A stretch of 64,000 nt of DNA from NCBI RefSeq assembly GCF_030166655.1, contig NZ_CP126446.1, positions 2,232,001 to 2,296,000 on the forward strand. Direction: 5' to 3'. This DNA is from Pontibacillus chungwhensis (lineage in GTDB: Bacteria > Bacillota > Bacilli > Bacillales > BH030062). The translations under genes and the position numbers were made by a program. The notes under the pieces were generated by a model. It had not been told where the DNA came from. It saw only the letters and a program-made list of their open reading frames with translations, and did not search any database. This document shows, piece by piece, positions 34,577 through 43,994 of this stretch; the first letter of the stretch is position 1, and each line of letters opens with the position of its first letter.

Positions 34577-35820
34577 TTAGAGTAACTTTGATTTGCAGGC
34601 ATGGGATTCACACTAAATGGAACTTGCAGAGACTTAGTGAAGTTATATGTTCCTAAACGTTCAAAAGGAAAACCATTAAACTTGACCTCTTGGTACCCAA
34701 ATTCCTTTGCGGTCATAAGAATGGATTCAATCATCCACAAGGTGTAGCGGGCCTGTTCCAAGCCTTCAACACCATTAACGTTGACCTCAAGTGTATCACC
34801 GGTAGTTTCTACTGCCATTACCTCTACCTCTTTAGGAATCGTTCCTTCCACATTAAAGTTAGGTTCATCTACTTTCAGCTTATTTAACGCCTCTTCAACT
34901 GTCGCACTTTGATTGATAGGTACCTGCACAAACAACTGCAACCCATTTGGTGAGTTAAACCGTTTATATACAGATATCCCATCCAATTTTATCTGCTTTA
35001 GACCTGAATTATTTCCAAGGTCTACACCAGGTTCACCATTCGTTTGAAGATCAATGGTTTGAATGTTTAGAGGCCGAAACATGGCTTTTAAAGACTTTAA
35101 AAAGATGTTTTCCTGAGCTGAGGAACCTGGAAATTCGTAATCTTCAGGAAAACCCGCCACCACTATTCGTTCTTTTTGGTTAATATTAAACGAAACAGAG
35201 GAAAACTGATACTCCATTACGCCCCAATCTTCTTGAATAGAAGGGGAAAGAGAATTGTATAACTGCTCAACGGTTTGAGTATCATTTACGGACTGAAATG
35301 TAAAAGGAATAATATATTGTCCTTGCACATCCGCAAAAGGCAAAGTCGCATATTTCTTATTATCCTCTCTATACACGACCTGAGAGCTTAACGCACTGTC
35401 AGTGGCAACAAATCCTTGTTCACTATCGTTACCCATATCTGATTTTGACTGATCACTTGACTGATGGCTCTCTTCTGTTTCTTGAAGCTTTGCCTCTTTA
35501 TACTCATGAGCTTCACTTGTCGATTGGTCAGCACTTGCGTCCATTGACTCATTAGATGAAGCCGTATCGTGTTGAGCATTATCCATTTGCATAGAAGGGA
35601 AAGCAACGACGAAAAAGAGAATAATGGCTGCTAGTGAAGCTATTCCTGCTCCCCAAGCTGTTAGGGCCTTCTTGCGTTTGGATCGTTTCTGTACATGCTG
35701 AAACCGCTTCGTTGATATCTTTCTGTACAATTCTTCACTGCTTTGCCGGTCTTCTACACTCGGCATCCGGTTCAGGAGATCTTGAATGGAATCATCGTTG
35801 TGATGGTTATTTCGTTTCAC
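34573..35820 (-). CDS. rsiX: Anti-sigma factor RsiX
   Basis: About 415 residues: a cytoplasmic N-terminal part (about 1-52), one transmembrane helix (about 53-76), a Ser/Gln-rich linker and a large extracytoplasmic domain with GerMN-like segments. Position directly downstream of sigX and the topology identify it as RsiX, which sequesters SigX. GTG 35820 lies eight bases after GAGGAGGGG; an in-frame ATG at 35847 has its only support inside sigX. It overlaps the sigX end by 14 bases. Confidence 0.85.
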   Translation of the reverse strand: MKRNNHHNDDSIQDLLNRMPSVEDRQSSEELYRKISTKRFQHVQKRSKRKKALTAWGAGIASLAAIILFFVVAFPSMQMDNAQHDTASSNESMDASADQSTSEAHEYKEAKLQETEESHQSSDQSKSDMGNDSEQGFVATDSALSSQVVYREDNKKYATLPFADVQGQYIIPFTFQSVNDTQTVEQLYNSLSPSIQEDWGVMEYQFSSVSFNINQKERIVVAGFPEDYEFPGSSAQENIFLKSLKAMFRPLNIQTIDLQTNGEPGVDLGNNSGLKQIKLDGISVYKRFNSPNGLQLFVQVPINQSATVEEALNKLKVDEPNFNVEGTIPKEVEVMAVETTGDTLEVNVNGVEGLEQARYTLWMIESILMTAKEFGYQEVKFNGFPFERLGTYNFTKSLQVPFSVNPMPANQSYSK

Positions 35821-36349
35821 GCTGGATCCCCTCCTCATATTCCTCATTCATAAGGGATTGTAGCGCCTTCATCCCTCTGTGTTGTGTGGTCTTTACTTTG
35901 CTAACCGTCATCCCTAATATATCAGCAGTCTCCTGTATGGACATGGATTGAATAAATCGTAAGATAATCACCGTCTTCTGGTCCATTGTACACTTTTCTA
36001 AGCAATGATACATTTTTTGAATTTCTTCATTTTGAAGAGCAATTTCCTCAGGGATTGGTTGTCCGTCTTCAATAAGATGACCTTTTTCTCCCCAGTCAAA
36101 GAATTCTAAAATTCGATTTCTCTTTCTCTTTTGCTTTCTGAAGAAATCAATCGTAACATGGCGTGCTATTGAAAACATCCATGTCTTTTCACTACTATCC
36201 CCATTGAAACGGTCATAGGAATTCATTACTTTTATATAGACTTCTTGAACGAGATCCTCAGCTTGTTCCCGGTTTTTAACCATATAAAATATAAATTGAA
36301 ACACATCTTTATGATATTTCTCATAAAGATCTTGAAATACGGAATCCAT
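35807..36349 (-). CDS. sigX: ECF sigma factor SigX
   Basis: A 180-residue ECF sigma factor with region 2 (about 5-75; REQAEDLVQEVYIKVMNSY) and region 4 (about 118-170; SIQETADILGMTVSKVKTTQHRG). In B. subtilis SigX controls cell-envelope modification genes (dlt, pssA) and resistance to cationic peptides. Its location beside resDE and rsiX is the same here. A promoter matching the SigX consensus lies just upstream, indicating autoregulation. GGGAGG site before ATG 36349. Confidence 0.92.
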   Translation of the reverse strand: MDSVFQDLYEKYHKDVFQFIFYMVKNREQAEDLVQEVYIKVMNSYDRFNGDSSEKTWMFSIARHVTIDFFRKQKRKRNRILEFFDWGEKGHLIEDGQPIPEEIALQNEEIQKMYHCLEKCTMDQKTVIILRFIQSMSIQETADILGMTVSKVKTTQHRGMKALQSLMNEEYEEGIQRETK

Positions 36350-36375
36350 TCACGAACCTCCCGTTCATAACAATA

Positions 36376-36401
36376 GTCGTTATTTATGTAAATACGTTAC
36401 A
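36376..36401 (-). promoter_or_regulatory. SigX-type autoregulatory promoter of sigX-rsiX
   Basis: TGTAAC (36396-36401), 16-base spacer, CGAC (36376-36379) on the minus strand, matching the SigX/SigW-type -35 TGWAAC and -10 CGAC. It lies about 27 bases before the sigX ATG. Confidence 0.7.
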
Positions 36402-36520
36402 CCCGTACCATACTATAAATTATTTTCTAGGTTTTGAATAGACCATATTATCCCAATCCAAAGGTTTTTTCCAAATAAAACAAAAATTAAGAAAGTCTTC
36501 CCGAAACAATTCGATAATCA

Positions 36521-36554
36521 TAAAAAACCCAATCAGTTCAAAGTCTGATTGGGT
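36521..36554 (-). terminator. Terminator of the ECF S-component operon
   Basis: ACCCAATCAG paired with CTGATTGGGT (ten pairs, eight-base loop), then six T on the minus strand. It overlaps the last codons of the S-component gene. Confidence 0.85.
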
Positions 36555-37063
36555 CTGCTAAAAGATTTAAAATTTTTCTTTTCGTATAATTGAAACAAAC
36601 GGGATAAGACAGGATACAAGATGACCATAAAAACGACATTTCCAACCGCATGATACGTATCAAAAGGGAGACTCGTTAACCAATAGGCAAAGAAATGGTT
36701 TCCGATCTGGCCATATGTAACGGCCATTATAAATCCAAAGAAATACCCACTCATACCCGCAAAGAAGGCAAATCCATACAATGGAATCTTATGACGATAT
36801 TTCCCTAGTAAACCCGCGAGAAGTCCAATAAGAGACCAACTCACAATTTGAGGCAACGTCCATATTCCCATACCAAGCAACATATTCGATAAGATTGTAG
36901 TCAAAATGGCAAGGATAACGGAATAAGAAGGACCTAACCAAATTCCACATATAATAATGATTGCGGTCACAGGCTGGACATTCGGATAAAAGCTGAATAA
37001 AAATCGACCTACAGTGGCAAGAGAAGCAAGCAATGAAAGCAGCGTTAACCTGTATAAGTTCAT
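36533..37063 (-). CDS. ECF transporter S component, predicted cobalamin substrate
   Basis: A 176-residue integral membrane protein with about five to six transmembrane helices and no ATPase, typical of ECF-type vitamin S components (ECF_trnsprt family; SLLASLATVGRFLFSF near the N-terminus). Substrate is inferred from context: it is the second gene behind a cobalamin riboswitch, six bases after a DUF4430 lipoprotein gene. CbrT-type S components transport cobalamin. No EcfA or EcfT genes are nearby, so it probably uses a shared energising module encoded elsewhere. Confidence 0.8.
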   Translation of the reverse strand: MNLYRLTLLSLLASLATVGRFLFSFYPNVQPVTAIIIICGIWLGPSYSVILAILTTILSNMLLGMGIWTLPQIVSWSLIGLLAGLLGKYRHKIPLYGFAFFAGMSGYFFGFIMAVTYGQIGNHFFAYWLTSLPFDTYHAVGNVVFMVILYPVLSRLFQLYEKKNFKSFSRPNQTLN

Positions 37064-37069
37064 CGTTTC

Positions 37070-37486
37070 TTACTCCCAGCTATGAAAATCAAATGTCACA
37101 GAATCCCCAGCCTCTAATTTATAATCCTTCGCTCCAACCATTGCTTCTTCCCCATTTACAGTATAAAACCAAGCCTTTTTCTCTCCATCTTCAGGGCTAA
37201 CTCCTTCAATAGCAGTGATAAAGCCGTCATTTCCAGCCTCTAAATTAAAATTAGCTTCCATGACTTCCATAACCGTCATACCGTCTTCAATTTCAACCTC
37301 TTTTTCACTTATAACTTCTTCCCCGTTATTTTTGGTGATTTTAACTTCTACTTGTTGCTCTTGTTCTTCTTGCGTGGACTGGTTATCTGCATCTCCATTG
37401 CTTCCACCTTCTGTGGATTGTCCACATGCTGCAAGACCTCCTAGTACAAAAAAGGACACCAAAAATAGTTGTAACAGTTGTTTCAC
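37070..37486 (-). CDS. DUF4430 lipoprotein (transcobalamin C-terminal-like), predicted B12 binder
   Basis: A 138-residue predicted lipoprotein: signal peptide, lipobox LAAC (Cys about 21), an acidic Ser/Gln-rich linker and a C-terminal DUF4430 domain (about 48-138; WFYTVNGEEAMVGAKDYKLE, GDSVTFDFHSWE). DUF4430 is related to the C-terminal beta domain of transcobalamin and intrinsic factor. Placed behind a cobalamin riboswitch and before an ECF S component, it is probably an extracellular cobalamin-capturing protein; this is inference. GTG start at 37486 behind GAGGGT. Confidence 0.82.
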   Translation of the reverse strand: MKQLLQLFLVSFFVLGGLAACGQSTEGGSNGDADNQSTQEEQEQQVEVKITKNNGEEVISEKEVEIEDGMTVMEVMEANFNLEAGNDGFITAIEGVSPEDGEKKAWFYTVNGEEAMVGAKDYKLEAGDSVTFDFHSWE

Positions 37487-37560
37487 TTTACCCTCAACCT
37501 CTCTGAATTAGTATGTAGAGGTTCCTTAGCTTCGAAGTGACCTAATCCATAAAACGTAAT

Positions 37561-37594
37561 AAAAAAGACTCTCCCTTTTATTGGAAGAGTCTTT
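37561..37594 (-). terminator. Riboswitch-controlled intrinsic terminator
   Basis: AAAGACTCTTCC paired with GGGAGAGTCTTT (12 pairs, one G-U, seven-base loop), then six T on the minus strand. It lies between the cobalamin aptamer and the lipoprotein start, about 75 bases before the GTG. Confidence 0.85.
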
Positions 37595-37680
37595 GAGCAT
37601 GACAAATCTCGTTATTTATACAATAGACAAGAAAGGTCTCTCAAACGCTCAATCCTCGAAGCTTTGAAACCGTTAACTAT

Positions 37681-37840
37681 GGCAGGTCTACTGACTTGTG
37701 TATCGATCTACTCGAGAGCCTTCCCTTACATCTAACATATAAAGTGGCATTTCTCTTTCGTCCACACGTACAGTTGCGAGGACAGTTCTGGATTCTAACC
37801 AGATTCCCTATTCAGCTCTCTAGTGAGAGCACCATAATTA
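37681..37840 (-). ncRNA. Cobalamin riboswitch (aptamer)
   Basis: On the minus strand the conserved elements occur in order: GGTGC near the 5' end (about 37829-37833), AATAGGGAA, TAGAATCC, CTGTCCTCGCAACTGT, GCCACT followed by GGGAAGG, and the B12 box AGTCAGTAGACCTGCC (37681-37696). Behind it lies a candidate antiterminator and an intrinsic terminator, so control is probably by transcription termination when cobalamin is bound. A possible promoter with an extended -10 (TGCTACGAT, 37867-37875) is just upstream. It controls the DUF4430 lipoprotein and ECF S component. Confidence 0.93.
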
Positions 37841-37927
37841 AAAATATGAAATTATCATCTGCTTGTATCGTAGCACAGTATTCTAGAAAAAGGAAGTCTA
37901 ATATTTAGGTGAACCTATCTATTCTAA

Positions 37928-39697
37928 TCAGGATTCGTTGATATTTGGAAGTCTAAACAAGAAGGTTGTTCCTTCCCCTTGTTTACTGTGAACGGAAATA
38001 GAACCTTTATGAGCCTCCACAATATTTTTGGCAATCGCTAGGCCTAATCCAGTCCCCGTTTTTCCGCCTTCGCTTCTTTTACGCGATTTATCCGCTTTAT
38101 AAAAACGTTCAAACACAAATGGTAGATCTTCTTCAGCTATACCAATCCCCTGGTCGCGAATTGAAAATTGCACGTCCTCTTCTTCTTTTTCTACATCTAC
38201 AAAGACTAACTTATCATGATCGGTATGGCGGATGGCATTATCGAGGAGGTTTGTTAACACCTGCTCAATACGGTCGTAATCAAAGTAGACTTGTCCCAAG
38301 TCCTCATCTACCTGAACTTGAATGGTAATGTTCTTATCATTCGCAAGACCTGTAAACTTTTTCACAATTCGCTCAATGTAGTCATGGAGATCAACTAGCT
38401 CACGGTTTAACTGAATATGACCAGCTTCCATGCGAGCCAAATCTAAAAGCTCATTCACGAGTCTACCTATTCGCAAGGATTCATCATAAATGATCTGCGC
38501 TAATTCATTCTTGTCCTCTTTTGATTCCGCAATATCATCCACAATGGCTTCACTATACCCCTGCAACATGGATATAGGTGTACGGAGCTCATGAGACACA
38601 TTCGCTATAAAGTCTTTCCTTAGTTTATCGAGTCTTCTTTCTTCAGTCATGTCACGGATAACAGCCACTGCACCCCGGACATATGTTTTGTCATAAAGCG
38701 GAGTCATGATGACAACAAAACTACGGCCTTGTACGACGAGCTCGGTCATAATCTCTTTTTCTTTCGTAATAACTTCCTCAAGCATTTCCTGTAACTCGCC
38801 AGGTAAGAGATCATGATTAGGCAGTCCATTTTCATGTTCATAAAACCAAGAATCGATAAATTGATCAGCCGGAGGATTTGTAACAAGCATATGCCCTTTA
38901 CGGTTCAATGTGATGACCCCATCAGCCATCGATCGAAGAATCCCTGATAATTGCTCCTTCTCTTGGTTCAAAGCATTAATATGGAATTTTAATTGCCTTC
39001 CCATTCGATTAAATGCCATAGCCAGTTCCCCAATCTCATCGTGCGTTAAAATGGGAACTTTCGTATTAAATTCTCCCCTAGCTAATTCAAATGCCCCTTC
39101 TCTCATTTTTATAAGAGGCGAGGTAATTCGAGTCGATAGGAAGAAAGCAAAGATTGTAGTTAAAATAATAGCTATCCCTGCTCCAAGGAAAATGATTTTC
39201 GTCGTTTGAGAGGTAGTCTGTTCAACAAAAGCCAGAGACTGATAAACAAATATTCCAGCTCCTTCATTTGATAAAGGGATCCCCACAATCATAACGTGGG
39301 TGTCAGTTCCAGGAATAATGTCCTCCTTCATAACTGTCTCATTAGATGCAAATACAGTAGATAACGATTCATCCTCGTATAACCATTTGATCGGAACAAC
39401 TGGCACGTCCTCTTTATAGGTAGGTGAAATCCATTGATCCTTATCATCAAAAGCCACAACAATTCTGCTTGAAGGGTCTATAATTTTCTCAGCAATGGAT
39501 AAAGCCAAAGGTCTCTCTTCATATTCATCAAGAATATCCTCAACCTTTTCAGCGGTTTGCATTAATTCTTGTTCTGCTTGATAGACATGATAACTTTCAA
39601 AAAATTCAAGTAACAGTACCGTTAAAATAAATAAAACAAAAGATACTAAAAGTAGTATAGTAAACCAAAGCTTACCTACTACACTCCTCCAAAACAT
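37928..39697 (-). CDS. resE: Sensor histidine kinase ResE
   Basis: A 589-residue kinase with two transmembrane segments (about 10-32 and 165-188) flanking an extracytoplasmic sensor, a HAMP linker (about 188-240), a PAS domain (about 248-350), HisKA with the phospho-acceptor SHELRTP (about 370) and a HATPase domain with GTGLGLAIA (about 553). ResDE senses oxygen limitation, nitric oxide and redox state and controls respiration genes. The ATG overlaps the resD stop (TAATG). No clear terminator follows the gene. Confidence 0.95.
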   Translation of the reverse strand: MFWRSVVGKLWFTILLLVSFVLFILTVLLLEFFESYHVYQAEQELMQTAEKVEDILDEYEERPLALSIAEKIIDPSSRIVVAFDDKDQWISPTYKEDVPVVPIKWLYEDESLSTVFASNETVMKEDIIPGTDTHVMIVGIPLSNEGAGIFVYQSLAFVEQTTSQTTKIIFLGAGIAIILTTIFAFFLSTRITSPLIKMREGAFELARGEFNTKVPILTHDEIGELAMAFNRMGRQLKFHINALNQEKEQLSGILRSMADGVITLNRKGHMLVTNPPADQFIDSWFYEHENGLPNHDLLPGELQEMLEEVITKEKEIMTELVVQGRSFVVIMTPLYDKTYVRGAVAVIRDMTEERRLDKLRKDFIANVSHELRTPISMLQGYSEAIVDDIAESKEDKNELAQIIYDESLRIGRLVNELLDLARMEAGHIQLNRELVDLHDYIERIVKKFTGLANDKNITIQVQVDEDLGQVYFDYDRIEQVLTNLLDNAIRHTDHDKLVFVDVEKEEEDVQFSIRDQGIGIAEEDLPFVFERFYKADKSRKRSEGGKTGTGLGLAIAKNIVEAHKGSISVHSKQGEGTTFLFRLPNINES

Positions 39698-40413
39698 TAG
39701 TCACCAACTACCTCAAATTTGTATCCGACGCCCCATACAGTAACAATCATTTTAGCGGCATCTTTAGATACTTTACTTAGTTTCTCACGAAGGCGTTTCA
39801 CATGAGTATCAACTGTTCTCAAATCACCAAAAAACTCATACTGCCAAACTTCTTTTAAAAGCTGCTCACGATCAAATACTTTATCAGGTGCCTGCGCAAG
39901 GAATAGGAGTAGTTCATATTCTTTTGGAGTCAAACTCACATCTTTCCCGTCGGCTTTCACGCGGTGAGCATCATTATCAATGGTTAAATGATCGAAAACC
40001 AACACGTCTCTTGCACCTGTTTCCGTTTGAAGAAATTTCGTGGAAGAAGAGCGTCTTAACAGTGCTTTTACACGTAGTACAACTTCTCTTGGACTAAACG
40101 GTTTTACAATATAATCATCTGTTCCAGCCTCAAACCCTTGTACACGATTGGACTCTTCCCCTTTAGCGGTTAACATGATTATGGGTGTGGCCTTTTTCTC
40201 TCGAATTTCTTGACACACTTCAATCCCATCTTTTCCAGGCATCATCAAATCAAGAAGGATCAAATCGAAATCATCTTTATCAGCCATCTCTAAGGCTTCT
40301 TCTCCGTCTTCAGCCTCGACCACTTCATATTCTTCTCTTTCTAAATACATTCTAATTAATCGACGGATGCGTTCCTCATCATCTACTACTAAAATTTTTC
40401 CACCTTGGTCCAT
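39697..40413 (-). CDS. resD: Response regulator ResD
   Basis: A 238-residue OmpR-type regulator: receiver domain (about 6-120; VVDDEERIRR, phospho-acceptor Asp in LILLDLMMPG about 55, Lys in DYIVKPFSPREV) and a winged-helix DNA-binding domain (about 140-235; LTPKEYELL, VDTHVKRLREKL). It pairs with ResE. ATG 40413 follows GAGAGGGGAG. A hairpin without a good T run separates it from resC, suggesting partial separation of resDE from resABC expression. Confidence 0.96.
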   Translation of the reverse strand: MDQGGKILVVDDEERIRRLIRMYLEREEYEVVEAEDGEEALEMADKDDFDLILLDLMMPGKDGIEVCQEIREKKATPIIMLTAKGEESNRVQGFEAGTDDYIVKPFSPREVVLRVKALLRRSSSTKFLQTETGARDVLVFDHLTIDNDAHRVKADGKDVSLTPKEYELLLFLAQAPDKVFDREQLLKEVWQYEFFGDLRTVDTHVKRLREKLSKVSKDAAKMIVTVWGVGYKFEVVGD

Positions 40414-40445
40414 AAATGGTTCTCCCCTCTCAATCTGTGTTACAA

Positions 40446-40480
40446 CAAAGGCTACAAATCTTAATGATTAGCAGCCTTTG
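40446..40480 (-). terminator. Hairpin between resC and resD (possible attenuator)
   Basis: CAAAGGCT pairs with AGCCTTTG around a 19-base apical region that can pair further. Only TTG-TTG-rich sequence follows on the minus strand, so it is probably a leaky terminator or processing site. Confidence 0.45.
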
Positions 40481-40485
40481 TCAAT

Positions 40486-41682
40486 TTAAGCGTATGAATG
40501 TAGACCTGCTAACACCAGGTTAACAGCAATTAGGTTAAACATAATAATGGCAAATCCGATTACGGCTAACCATGCAGATTTCTCGCCATGCCAACCTGCA
40601 CCTAAACGTAGATGTAAGAATACTGCATAGAACAACCACGTTATAAGAGCCCATACTTCTTTAGGGTCCCATCCCCAGAAACGGTTCCACGCAATTTGCG
40701 CCCAGATCATCGCAAAGATCAGTCCACCTAATGTAAAGACAGGAAATCCAATGGCTACTGCTCGATAGGACACTTCATCGACTAATGAAGGCTTCACACG
40801 AGTTAATTTAGGCTGAATGGCTGCAGCAACCCGCTTCCTTAACAATAGCCTTGTTAACCAATATAAGGCTAAGCCTACAAGAAGGGACCAAATCATAGTA
40901 TTTAACTTTCTTGCAGCCTTCTCTCCTTTCATCCAAGAAGGAGCTTCAAATAAAGGTCCGCTTCCTCCGTTATTTTGTAAGGTACCATCTTTAGGACCTA
41001 CAATCGGAGGGAGTGTATATTCTACTGTGCTTACTTCAGTCATTCCTTCTTTAGGAGGAACATCAAATGCAGCTTCATAACCAGCTAATCTGAATCCACT
41101 TGTTATCACAATAAATCCAATTACGGCAAAGATCGTGTAAATAATAAATTCTAACCATGACGTTTTCTTCGTCTTTTCGGTTTGATCAATGGTTTTGATT
41201 AAGTACAATAAGCCAGCTGCAAAACTGACAGCTAAAATAGCCTGTCCAAGTGATACAGTAGAAACATGAATATACAGCCAGTGGGTATTAAGCGCTGGAA
41301 TTAAAGGCGAAATTTCACTAGGAAACATGCTTGCATAAGCGATAACTAATAAAGCTACTGGTAATACAAATAGCCCTAAAATATTTAAACGGTAGATAAA
41401 ATAGATAACAATAAAAGCTAGCACTAGCATCATGCCGAAGAACGTTGTGTATTCAAATAAGTTACTAAGTGGGGCATGATGGCTAGCAATCCAGCGAGTA
41501 ATAAAGTAGCCCACTTGAGCCACAAAGCCAACGATGGTTATTCCAATTCCTATAGTACCCGCCTTTGACACCTTCTGTTTAACGTCTTTCTCACGAATCG
41601 TACCTCCGAAAAAGAAAGTAGCGATTAGATAAAGAAAAAAGGCGGCATAGAGTAAATTACTACTTATTGTGCTTAGTTCCAA
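40486..41682 (-). CDS. resC: Cytochrome c biogenesis protein ResC (CcsA)
   Basis: A 398-residue integral membrane protein with the WWD-type haem-handling motif, seen as [14 protein letters not shown] (about 341-354), and the conserved histidines of CcsA. With ResB it exports and attaches haem to apocytochrome c. TTG start at 41682 behind AAGGAGG, three bases after resB, so the two are translationally coupled. Confidence 0.95.
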   Translation of the reverse strand: MELSTISSNLLYAAFFLYLIATFFFGGTIREKDVKQKVSKAGTIGIGITIVGFVAQVGYFITRWIASHHAPLSNLFEYTTFFGMMLVLAFIVIYFIYRLNILGLFVLPVALLVIAYASMFPSEISPLIPALNTHWLYIHVSTVSLGQAILAVSFAAGLLYLIKTIDQTEKTKKTSWLEFIIYTIFAVIGFIVITSGFRLAGYEAAFDVPPKEGMTEVSTVEYTLPPIVGPKDGTLQNNGGSGPLFEAPSWMKGEKAARKLNTMIWSLLVGLALYWLTRLLLRKRVAAAIQPKLTRVKPSLVDEVSYRAVAIGFPVFTLGGLIFAMIWAQIAWNRFWGWDPKEVWALITWLFYAVFLHLRLGAGWHGEKSAWLAVIGFAIIMFNLIAVNLVLAGLHSYA

Positions 41683-41684
41683 CT

Positions 41685-43349
41685 TTATTCCTCCTTACCC
41701 TTTGAACCATTATGGGGCTCCTCTTTTAACTCCTGCTGGTCCTCTGGTTCTTTAACATTCGTCCCATCTAAGACTTTTTCTATATCTTTCTTAAGACCAA
41801 ACCAGTTTTTATTCGTGTGACCTGCAATCCAAAATCCCTTTTCTCTCCTGTGAATCCATATTCGTCTATGATTCCAATACATTCCTTGGATAACGCCAAT
41901 CATAAAGATCGCACCACCAATACCTAATAAAGGCAAAGTGTAGTCTTTACGTATGGTTAACCCTGTTACGTCTCGTACTTCTAAATCAGCAATTCCAAGT
42001 TTATATTGATTTTCTCCACCAGGATCTAAATTAGACCCTATTGCAAGAAAGTTCACTTCTGGTTCATCTTCTCCAGGTGGGTAAACATGGAACACAAAAG
42101 CAGGATCTTTAGGGTATTTGGAGAAAGAGCTTGGGACCCCGTCTTTCATTTCGAACTCAGGGTAGTAATCATAAAGCTCCACTCTGTAGCCATTATCCAG
42201 TGTATATTCTGGTTCCGGATCCACTAAATCCACTGTAAACTCTCCAAGAGATTTCTCTTCCGGATCATTTCTCTCATGTAATTTAAAGGTCATCGTTTTA
42301 AATTCATTTAACTGATAAGTTGTTTGATAAATGGCATATCCATTTATTTTTAACGGTTCATTAACCCGGATTTCCCCATTCTTTACTTCTTTCAATTCAG
42401 GGTCCACACCAGGGAGAGCTTCGTCTGTACGTTCATATAATACAGCATTTGTCTGATAGTTTTTCGGTACAGCTCCACCTTGTTTTTTGATGGCTTCTTT
42501 ATACCTCTCATCATCTTCATCATACATCTCAACAATGAAATCCTCATTCTTGATATAGTACTCGCCTTCAGTTCCCTCAAGCATTTTGGTTTCGCCTTCT
42601 CGAACCCATACGTTGGCATCGACATACATAGAAGGAACAAACCGCAGTAAGGCACCTAGAAGGAAAATGATTAACCCTATGTGATTGACATAAGGTCCCC
42701 ATCTTGAGAACCGACCCTTTTCAGCAAGGACATGCCCGTTCTCTTCTGTTACCTTATATCGGCGTTTTTTTAAATTTTCTACAATACTATGGTAGTCCTC
42801 ATTCGAAGCATCCTCTGCTTCTCCAAATACGCGTTGCCTCTTTAAAAACGTTTCGTGTCGTTTTGGTTTCTGCTTCTTTAAAGCACGATATAAGGGTACG
42901 ACACGATCAATACTACAGATAACAAGTGAAACCCCTATCGAGGCTATTAAAATCATATACCACCATGAACCATATAAATCATGAAACCCAAGCTGGTAAT
43001 AAATCTGGCCTGCCATCCCATAATTCTGTTCATAATATTGTTCAGGAGGTAAAGGAGACTGATTGTTCATCGCCTGTGGAAAAATTGTTCCAATGGATGA
43101 AGCAATTAATGTAATGGCAATTAGCCAGACCCCTACTTTTACAGAAGAGAAGAAATTCCAAATCTTATCAACAATTGTTTTGTTGTATGTTTTAGAACGT
43201 CTCGCACTTCCATCATATCTCATGTTCAAAAGTTTGCTTTTGTTATTCCCATCAATGTGCTGATTTTCTTCTACTGGTTTCCCACAAGCTTCACAGAGAA
43301 CGGTCCCTTCAGGGTTAATGTGTCCGCACTCACATTTGATTTTGTTCAT
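41685..43349 (-). CDS. resB: Cytochrome c biogenesis protein ResB (Ccs1)
   Basis: A 554-residue membrane protein with an N-terminal zinc-ribbon-like segment ([19 protein letters not shown], about 4-22), transmembrane helices (about 70-90, 130-150, 220-240 and 480-500) and a large extracytoplasmic domain. It acts with ResC in haem delivery and ligation. The C-terminal tail is highly charged. Middle gene of resABC. Confidence 0.94.
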   Translation of the reverse strand: MNKIKCECGHINPEGTVLCEACGKPVEENQHIDGNNKSKLLNMRYDGSARRSKTYNKTIVDKIWNFFSSVKVGVWLIAITLIASSIGTIFPQAMNNQSPLPPEQYYEQNYGMAGQIYYQLGFHDLYGSWWYMILIASIGVSLVICSIDRVVPLYRALKKQKPKRHETFLKRQRVFGEAEDASNEDYHSIVENLKKRRYKVTEENGHVLAEKGRFSRWGPYVNHIGLIIFLLGALLRFVPSMYVDANVWVREGETKMLEGTEGEYYIKNEDFIVEMYDEDDERYKEAIKKQGGAVPKNYQTNAVLYERTDEALPGVDPELKEVKNGEIRVNEPLKINGYAIYQTTYQLNEFKTMTFKLHERNDPEEKSLGEFTVDLVDPEPEYTLDNGYRVELYDYYPEFEMKDGVPSSFSKYPKDPAFVFHVYPPGEDEPEVNFLAIGSNLDPGGENQYKLGIADLEVRDVTGLTIRKDYTLPLLGIGGAIFMIGVIQGMYWNHRRIWIHRREKGFWIAGHTNKNWFGLKKDIEKVLDGTNVKEPEDQQELKEEPHNGSKGKEE

Positions 43350-43377
43350 GTAAAAACCTCTCTATCCCTTGGCTCGT

Positions 43378-43926
43378 TTAAGACTCAGGTGTTATGTCTT
43401 GTAAATAACCCTCCAGACGATCGAGCGTTAATGGTCCAATGATTTTCTTTTCAATGGTACCGTCTGGATTAATAAAATAACTAGCCGGTAGGTAGCCTAC
43501 CCCATACTCCCCCATAACTTGGCCTTTTTTATCATGAACGATTGGAAATGTGATTCCGTATTCATTTAAGAATCGCTTAACGACGAGTTCACTTTGATCG
43601 AGATTAACTGCCAGAATCTCTACATCTTTATCCTTGTATTTCTTATATAACTCTTCCATATAAGGCATTTCTTCTTTACAAGGTTCACAGTATGTAGCCC
43701 AAAAGTTCACCATAACACCCTTGCCTTTAAAGTCAGAAAGTGCAAGAGCATCGGCCGTTTCATGATTAACCGTTTTCAATTTAAAATTTGGAGCCGTGTC
43801 TCCTTCTTTTAAAACGGCCTTTTCACCATCTGTAAAGGAGGAATAGAGCGCAAACCCAACGGCAATCGCCAGCACGACTAAAATGATACTACGAAAAATC
43901 AGTCTTTTTTTCTTCTTATCTGCCAT
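43378..43926 (-). CDS. resA: Thiol-disulfide oxidoreductase ResA
   Basis: A 182-residue membrane-anchored thioredoxin-like protein: N-terminal anchor (about 10-30) and active site FWATYCEPCKEEMP (CEPC about 76-79). It reduces apocytochrome c cysteines before haem attachment. ATG 43926 is ten bases after GGAGGAG; the in-frame GTG at 43935 lies next to that site. It leads resABC and is probably transcribed from an extended -10 promoter just upstream. Confidence 0.95.
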   Translation of the reverse strand: MADKKKKRLIFRSIILVVLAIAVGFALYSSFTDGEKAVLKEGDTAPNFKLKTVNHETADALALSDFKGKGVMVNFWATYCEPCKEEMPYMEELYKKYKDKDVEILAVNLDQSELVVKRFLNEYGITFPIVHDKKGQVMGEYGVGYLPASYFINPDGTIEKKIIGPLTLDRLEGYLQDITPES

Positions 43927-43946
43927 GTTTGTCACTCCTCCCGCAC

Positions 43947-43955
43947 ATTATACCA
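43947..43955 (-). promoter_or_regulatory. Extended -10 promoter upstream of resA
   Basis: TGGTATAAT on the minus strand, about 20 bases before the ATG. A perfect -10 with TGn extension and a poor -35, compatible with an activator such as ResD. Confidence 0.5.
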
Positions 43956-43994
43956 TTTTACATAGTGGTAAACTTTGAAAATTTAGTTACAATT

